NCBI RefSeq assembly: GCF_010500615.1
Contig: NZ_JAAGNX010000003.1
Location: 682,001 to 746,000, forward strand
DNA: 64,000 nucleotides
Reading direction: 5' to 3'
Origin: Oceanipulchritudo coccoides
GTDB lineage: Bacteria; Verrucomicrobiota; Verrucomicrobiia; Opitutales; Oceanipulchritudinaceae
Each line of letters opens with the position of its first letter. Within the stretch, counting starts at the first letter, position 1. Shown in pieces: positions 62,387 to 64,000 of the stretch. A program made the translations under genes and the position numbers. Under the pieces are notes generated by a model. That model was not told the origin of the DNA. It saw only the letters and a list, made by a program, of their open reading frames with translations, and searched no databases.

Positions 62387-62400
62387 GCTACCAGTCCCGG

Positions 62401-62772
62401 TCAAATATGCCGTGAGTCCGATTCGTCCTTGGTGGAGTAACCGCTCTCCTGGCGTTCATGGTTGACTTTGTTCTTCTTGGTGTAGGCATCATAGACATCT
62501 TCTGCCGTCATCCCAAGAACCTGGGCCAGCGATACAAGAAAGTGAAAGAGATCCACCACTTCGACTTTTGCATTCTGCTCATCAAATTCCTGGTACTTGG
62601 CCCACCATTTCCAGGGAACGGAATCCACCAGCTCTGCCAGCTCCTGCTCCATGGCCCGCGTGTAATTCAAGACCCAACGCGTCTTTTCAGCCTCATCAAG
62701 TCCTTCAAGCTCCACGCCAATTCGCCGGTTGAGCGTTGCCTGCATCGAGAATATCTCTTCCAACTTATCCAT
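62401..62772 (-). CDS. All-alpha dUTP diphosphatase (dUTPase_2 / MazG-like fold)
   Basis: 123 residues. The Mg-binding acidic motifs are EQELAELVDSVPWKWW and EVVDLFHFLVSLAQ, and the C-terminal KKNKVNHERQESGY is the nucleotide-binding end of dimeric dUTPases. It hydrolyses dUTP (and perhaps dCTP) to keep uracil out of DNA. It converges on the rhomboid gene with a 14-bp gap and is not co-transcribed with neighbours. Confidence 0.85.
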   Translation of the reverse strand: MDKLEEIFSMQATLNRRIGVELEGLDEAEKTRWVLNYTRAMEQELAELVDSVPWKWWAKYQEFDEQNAKVEVVDLFHFLVSLAQVLGMTAEDVYDAYTKKNKVNHERQESGYSTKDESDSRHI

Positions 62773-62876
62773 TCCTAGGTGATGCGATTATCCCGCCTTT
62801 AGGGCAAGTTCATATCCTTTTATCTTGCTGGTTGATGGGCTTTTAACCTTCAATCGGTCCAAGACGGAAGACACTC

Positions 62877-63557
62877 ATGCCAGATTTTGAAAATATTGAT
62901 CAATATGAATCCAAGGGGCCCAAATCGGGTCGCAAACGGATAGTCCCAATTGCCCCGCATTCCATGCAAGCTGTTGATTACAGGCCGGTTAAGCGATCTG
63001 GTGAAAAACCAAGGGAGCGCAAGCGCACTGCGCCTTACCAGAAGGTGGATGTGGAGCCAGTTTCCATCCGCCAGATGGAAAAGGAATTCCGTCAGGCTGC
63101 CCGTATCGATGCAAAGCGACAGGGGCGATCCGGATTGGCCGGATTACTGAAGGCTCTCCGCGAGTTCCTCTCTTCCCTGTTCGGAAAGAAAAAGAAGAAA
63201 AACCGCCGGCCGCGACAACAGCGGGGGCCACGGTCTCGAAATCGTACAAGACGTCCCCAGGGCAAGCGTAAACCCCGTCCAGAGGGAGGAAATCCCAAGG
63301 AAGAGGGCAAACCGTCCGGCAAAAGGCCTCGCAAGCGCAGTCGCTCCAACAAGCCAAAACAGGATAACCAGAAACAGGGGCAGGATAGAAACAGGAACAA
63401 GCCGGGAGAAGGCAGCAGTGAGCGTAAACCTGACGGAGCCAAGTCCAGGAATCGCTCGAGGGGTCAGCGCCGCGGGAGGCGTTCGCAGGGCAACCGCCAA
63501 GGGTCTTCCAGAGATGGACAACCCAAGGACGGCGGACAATCAGGACAGCCAAACTAA
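62877..63557 (+). CDS. Strongly basic, low-complexity protein of unknown function
   Basis: 226 residues. The first 100 have some order (PYQKVDVEPVSIRQMEKEFRQAARID, then an amphipathic LAGLLKALREFLSSLFG). From residue 103 it is almost pure Lys, Arg, Gly, Pro, Gln, Ser and Asn with PRQQRGPRSRNRTRRP-type repeats, so it is disordered and probably binds nucleic acid. It ends 11 bp before murA, with which it is likely co-transcribed. The antisense frames over the repeat are artefacts of its composition. Confidence 0.72.
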   Translation: MPDFENIDQYESKGPKSGRKRIVPIAPHSMQAVDYRPVKRSGEKPRERKRTAPYQKVDVEPVSIRQMEKEFRQAARIDAKRQGRSGLAGLLKALREFLSSLFGKKKKKNRRPRQQRGPRSRNRTRRPQGKRKPRPEGGNPKEEGKPSGKRPRKRSRSNKPKQDNQKQGQDRNRNKPGEGSSERKPDGAKSRNRSRGQRRGRRSQGNRQGSSRDGQPKDGGQSGQPN

Positions 63558-63568
63558 GGTTTTCGGAA

Positions 63569-64000
63569 ATGGACGTTTTCCAAATTGAGGGAGGCCACAC
63601 GCTGAACGGATCTGTCTCCGTGGGTGGGGCTAAAAATGCAGCCCTGCCGATTTTTGCGGCAACACTCCTGACCGGAGAGACATGCCGTATTGAGGCAGTC
63701 CCCGACCTGACGGACATCCGCTTCATGGCCAAGATTCTCCGATACCTTGGGGCAAGGGTTGACCAGACCGGACCGCATTCATGGGAGATTGAGGCTAAGG
63801 AAGTCCATCATCGGGCTCCCTACGAGCTGGTGCGTCAAATGCGTGCTTCTGTCTGCCTCCTCGGTCCGTTGGTCGGCCGGTTGCGGCGGGCCGAAGTATC
63901 CCTGCCAGGCGGTTGTGTCATTGGGCCCCGCCCGATTGATTTGCATTTGAAGGGCTTGAGCCGTCTGGGATGCACCATTGATGTCCGCAACGGTTACGTC
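63569..64000 (+). CDS. murA: UDP-N-acetylglucosamine 1-carboxyvinyltransferase (N-terminal 144 residues, runs off window)
   Basis: Starts at the ATG 63569. VGGAKNAALPIFAATLL near the start is the substrate-binding loop with the conserved Lys-Asn, MRASVCLLGPLVGRL follows, and LPGGCVIGPRPIDLHLKGL holds the active-site cysteine (E. coli Cys115, target of fosfomycin). It transfers enolpyruvate to UDP-GlcNAc in the first committed step of peptidoglycan synthesis. The remainder lies beyond position 64000. Confidence 0.96.
   Translation, partial: MDVFQIEGGHTLNGSVSVGGAKNAALPIFAATLLTGETCRIEAVPDLTDIRFMAKILRYLGARVDQTGPHSWEIEAKEVHHRAPYELVRQMRASVCLLGPLVGRLRRAEVSLPGGCVIGPRPIDLHLKGLSRLGCTIDVRNGYV

Noticed and set aside
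62989-63732. Long leftward frames opposite the basic protein
   Set aside because: They result from the low-complexity Lys/Arg codons; they also cross the murA start.

Overview
The window is a 64 kb stretch of a bacterial chromosome of about 55 % GC (estimated by eye). It is densely packed, with many 4-nt ATGA overlaps and weak Shine-Dalgarno sites. Gene content fits a marine Verrucomicrobiota of the Opitutae type: scattered single amino-acid biosynthesis genes (hisF, trpB, dapF), a Rho without the usual N-terminal helical domain, several SpoIIE/STAS partner-switching proteins, a secreted subtilase with an aromatic C-terminal tail, and a DUF6599/DUF362/polyferredoxin/aldo-keto reductase operon. 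The lineage is an inference from content and protein style; no rRNA is present.

Layout. 1-2052: tail of tsaE, then leftward genes for pcm, a metallophosphoesterase and a nickel superoxide dismutase with a signal peptide. 2189-8974: rightward semialdehyde dehydrogenase, then a five-gene membrane/periplasm redox operon. 8984-12610: nickel-pincer cofactor cluster (larE leftward; His-rich transporter, larC and larB rightward) without larA. 12632-19120: AsmA-like protein, DUF423, small membrane protein, spermidine-synthase-like methyltransferase, phospholipase A2-like lipoprotein and katG. 19213-22076: tandem adenylate kinase, PAS-SpoIIE phosphatase and tRNA-Cys beside a small cluster of palindromes. 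22197-28172: parA, rnc, mfd, surA-like. 28253-33666: glycan-initiating transferase fused to a sugar aminotransferase, then putA. 33736-38362: DapF homologue with both catalytic cysteines changed to serine, menA with three pseudopilin genes, and rho. 38449-43306: unknown 586-residue protein, hisF, LolA-like protein, murJ. 43448-47613: split phosphotransacetylase (catalytic and DRTGG halves as separate genes), STAS protein and a REC-SpoIIE-HATPase regulator. 47669-54028: CCA-adding-type enzyme, subtilase, antiporter. 54044-61532: yicC, trpB, GAF-SpoIIE phosphatase, STAS protein, aconitase, peroxiredoxin, all leftward. 61685-64000: rhomboid protease, dUTPase, a very basic disordered protein and the start of murA.

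How the genes work together. Three themes recur. Nickel: Ni-SOD and the LarBCE/transporter cluster lie within 8 kb. Oxidative stress: Ni-SOD, KatG and a PrxQ-type peroxiredoxin. Phosphatase-based partner switching: three SpoIIE phosphatases of different architecture and two STAS antagonists, of which the pairs 45664-47613 and 56228-58199 are adjacent and probably co-transcribed. No phage, insertion sequence, CRISPR array or defence island was seen. The points most worth checking are the Ser/Ser DapF homologue, the transferase-aminotransferase fusion, the redox operon, the degenerate second adenylate kinase domain, and the split Pta.
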